Shown here: in pieces, positions 61,675 through 64,000 of the stretch
Layout: each line of letters opens with the position of its first letter
How positions within the stretch are numbered: the stretch's first letter is position 1
NCBI GenBank assembly: GCA_905331475.1
Contig: CAJNYU010000505.1
Coordinates: forward strand, 124,001-188,000
Length of the DNA: 64,000 bases
Origin: Rotaria socialis
Lineage: Eukaryota > Rotifera > Eurotatoria > Philodinida > Philodinidae
Reading direction: 5' to 3'
Notes under the pieces: generated by a model
Seen by the model: only the letters and a program-made list of their open reading frames with translations
Databases searched by the model: none
Told to the model about the DNA's origin: nothing
Position numbers and translations under genes: made by a program

Positions 61675-64000
61675 AATTTTTTATTTTTATTTTCAAGAAA
61701 GTATCTCAATAAAATACAACTACTCCATTTCATCGATTTATGGACATTTTATGAATATTCGGATTTGTGTTTTTCGGTAACCTTGTGAAAATAGATATTT
61801 GGATTGTTTTTATAGTTTACTACCTAAAAGACCTATTTTTATTTTTGTTAAATGTTAAAAGCAAATAAATAAATAAGTATATCTTTTTTTTCCTTCGCAT
61901 ATGAAAATTGATTATTCTTATAATAAAACAAACTGGTGAAATGAACTAATTAACTATATGAAAGCTTTTTGCCGGAGTGAAAGTTCGCAAATAAATATAA
62001 CAATTAATGTTTTATCGACATAAAAGAAAAATTCAATTATACCAGACAGAATCTAAACGAAAATATTATTTTTGAAAAATATCTATCTTGATTAGCACTG
62101 ATGAATTTTTATCAAGATATTGTTTACATTAATAAACTATTTTCATGAGTTGAATATTAATCGAATTACTGAGAGTAAAAATAATATTATGTTCAGTTTT
62201 AATCCTATAAATAAACTCATCTACGATTTCATTTGACTTTAATATATTATGTATCATATGATAATTTTAACAAATTTTTAATGTTATTTCCAAATCGGCT
62301 TGTTTTGACTGCTGGAATATTCAGTTAGAGTTACACAAAAATACATTTTGTTTCAATAAATATTTATACAGTGGATATGATTCGTATTTTATTCTTTTAT
62401 TAAATAAATCAATACTATATCTTGAGGTTGCTTTTGATTGATACTCTATCGTATTGAAACATTCGTGTGTTCATTGGAAACACAACGAGAAGTCAAAAGA
62501 AAAGAAGGAGCGTCGACGAAAATACAAAAACTAACATGAAGAAACATGGTGAATTAAATTGATAATATGGAAAAGAAAAATCAAGAAGAATAGGTGAAGT
62601 CTTATGCCTACTCTAGATTAGTTAGTTTATTTGAATTCTGAATACTACTATCACCGCCATAAGCTATTATTCTACGACGCAATTAAAAAATTCCAGCAAA
62701 ACTAACAGCAGCAGTACATGATGTTTAGCTTTAAATCTGTTCAGTTACTTCATCGAATCGAATTTATCAATAATGTCTTTGACCAATTTATCATTATTAT
62801 ATTACCTTCATAAAAAAAAACATATCACTTGAAAAATATCAAGCAATCCTAGAAACTATCACTATATAGTATTTTATGTTTTCGGGAGAAATCGTTAGAC
62901 AGAATTTTCGAGTGACTTTTCTTGAGTAAAGGAGAAAAGCGACATGAAAACAATCGATTGACTAGACTAAAATAGACGCATTGCTGCTTTATATTATCTT
63001 GCGAAGACTACTTGTTAATTTTGAAAATGGAACAGGAAAACCTATGAAAAATTGAACAGGTCAAATCAAAGAAACATCTTTACCATGTCTTCTTTTTTGA
63101 CAGAGTCTCACTACTTCACTGTGCATCATGATCTTTGAGCTTTTTTCCAAGCATTTTACTATAGACCTTACAAACGTGGTATCAACACGTCGTATCTTTG
63201 CTTGGAGTACTCCCTCCATAGGCATATTCATATATTTCATTCTCACAATATTATCATATTGAAAACAAAACGAACAATATTGCTATCAACAGTCATTTTT
63301 TCACAAACATATATCTATCAAACTGGACTTCGTAGCATTACAATAATGATGCAGAAATAAGTAGCATAGAAAGCGAATATTTACATAGATTCAAGATTAC
63401 GATAGAATGTTGAATAAGAGAAGAAAAATGTCGAAGTATATATATATATATATGTAGAATGGCCAGCAATTCATTAGAAATATAAAAATTAGTAGCTAGA
63501 CCTTTATGAATCGTTAACCAGTTAAGCCTAACTTCTATCTGTCTTGTCCAAAGGAAAAAAACTCAGCTCATTTAGTTGAAGAATCATGAAGATATACAAC
63601 TTTCTCTATACTTAGTGAATTTCTGAACATTCTATATATTAGATATGTAGTTACTTTTTTTTAATCTTCTATGATCTTCAGTAAAAAAAAACGTCTTCGT
63701 TAATGTGACGATGACAAAAGTAGCGCTGTGCTTTTATTCATGTTATTAACTCGTAAGAAAAGACAAACATCTATTTCGATGATTAATTCAGTAAACACGT
63801 ATATAAAAACGTAGCGATGAGTTCTTATCTGCTTCTTTTTTATTTCATATCTTACTGATTCAAGCTCATATACGTGTCTTCGTTTTTCTTCATTTTTACC
63901 CCATTAAAAACAATGGTAAGTAGAGAAATGGCCCACATACTTAGGACTTTGTGTTTTTTATATATTCATCGTTGTATTCAATATCCTACTTATATTCATT
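61675..64000. other. intergenic to window end, nothing recognised
   Basis: AT-rich. A (TA)n microsatellite lies at about 63438-63454. The frame at 63061-63246 is unsupported. Confidence 0.5.

Noticed and set aside
1..64000. CRISPR arrays, bacterial operons, rRNA or tRNA genes, viral genes
   Set aside because: Scanned by eye on both strands; no regular spacer-repeat arrays, no cloverleaf or rRNA-like segments and no viral hallmark proteins recognised. A tRNA could be missed without a dedicated program.

Overview
The window looks like a piece of an animal nuclear genome, most probably a bdelloid rotifer (Rotaria/Adineta-like). Evidence: AT-rich DNA (about 70% AT by eye), genes split by many short GT-AG introns (about 50-75 bp, with some of 0.3-1.2 kb), an intronless 40S ribosomal protein eS21 gene, and a mix of families typical of rotifers: a divergent nuclear receptor, a rhodopsin-like GPCR, an arginine ADP-ribosyltransferase-like pseudogene, a MAM/mucin membrane protein, an FN2-CAP protein and a GH18 chitinase. 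The organism call is inference; no organism label was given. Most gene models below were rebuilt by joining exons at splice sites with matching phase, so exon lists are in the evidence fields.

Layout. 0-2 kb: 3' end of a coiled-coil gene (+). 2.3 kb: a 100-N scaffold gap. 5.3-7.1 kb: nuclear receptor (+). 7.8-9.9 kb: MAM-domain, Thr-rich, single-pass membrane protein (-). 11.9-12.2 kb: a CpG-rich MITE-like element. 13.7-14.0 kb: RPS21 (-). 18.0-18.5 kb: small single-pass membrane protein (+). 21.7-22.9 kb: ADP-ribosyltransferase pseudogene (-). 23.5-27.4 kb: GH18 chitinase in nine exons, probably GPI-anchored (+). 28.7-30.0 kb: secreted FN2-CAP protein (-). 30.4-30.8 kb: a second MITE-like element. 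34.5-38.6 kb: two closely spaced same-strand genes of unknown function (-). 41.0-41.3 kb: an extreme poly-G tract followed by a less AT-rich segment. 42.6-44.7 kb: a tandem two-domain trypsin-like protein with a dead first domain and an intact second one (-). 47.1-48.0 kb: broken GPCR (+). 49.5-50.6 kb: DNase II (-). 53.2-53.8 kb: a third long inverted-repeat element. 54.6-55.6 kb: basic, disordered protein (-). 61.2-61.7 kb: small C2-domain protein (+). The remaining stretches (several of 3-5 kb) appear non-coding.

The genes do not form one pathway. Several encode secreted or surface digestive/defence proteins (chitinase, DNase II, trypsin-like, CAP, MAM/mucin). Points worth most attention: the two-domain protease whose first domain has lost all three catalytic residues and uses a 12-nt micro-exon; the excess of TGA (often at Trp-like positions) as the inactivating codon in two pseudogenes; possible trans-splice acceptors directly next to many start codons; and the fact that all three isolated single-N bases sit in or at the edge of repeats, suggesting fragile joins in the assembly.
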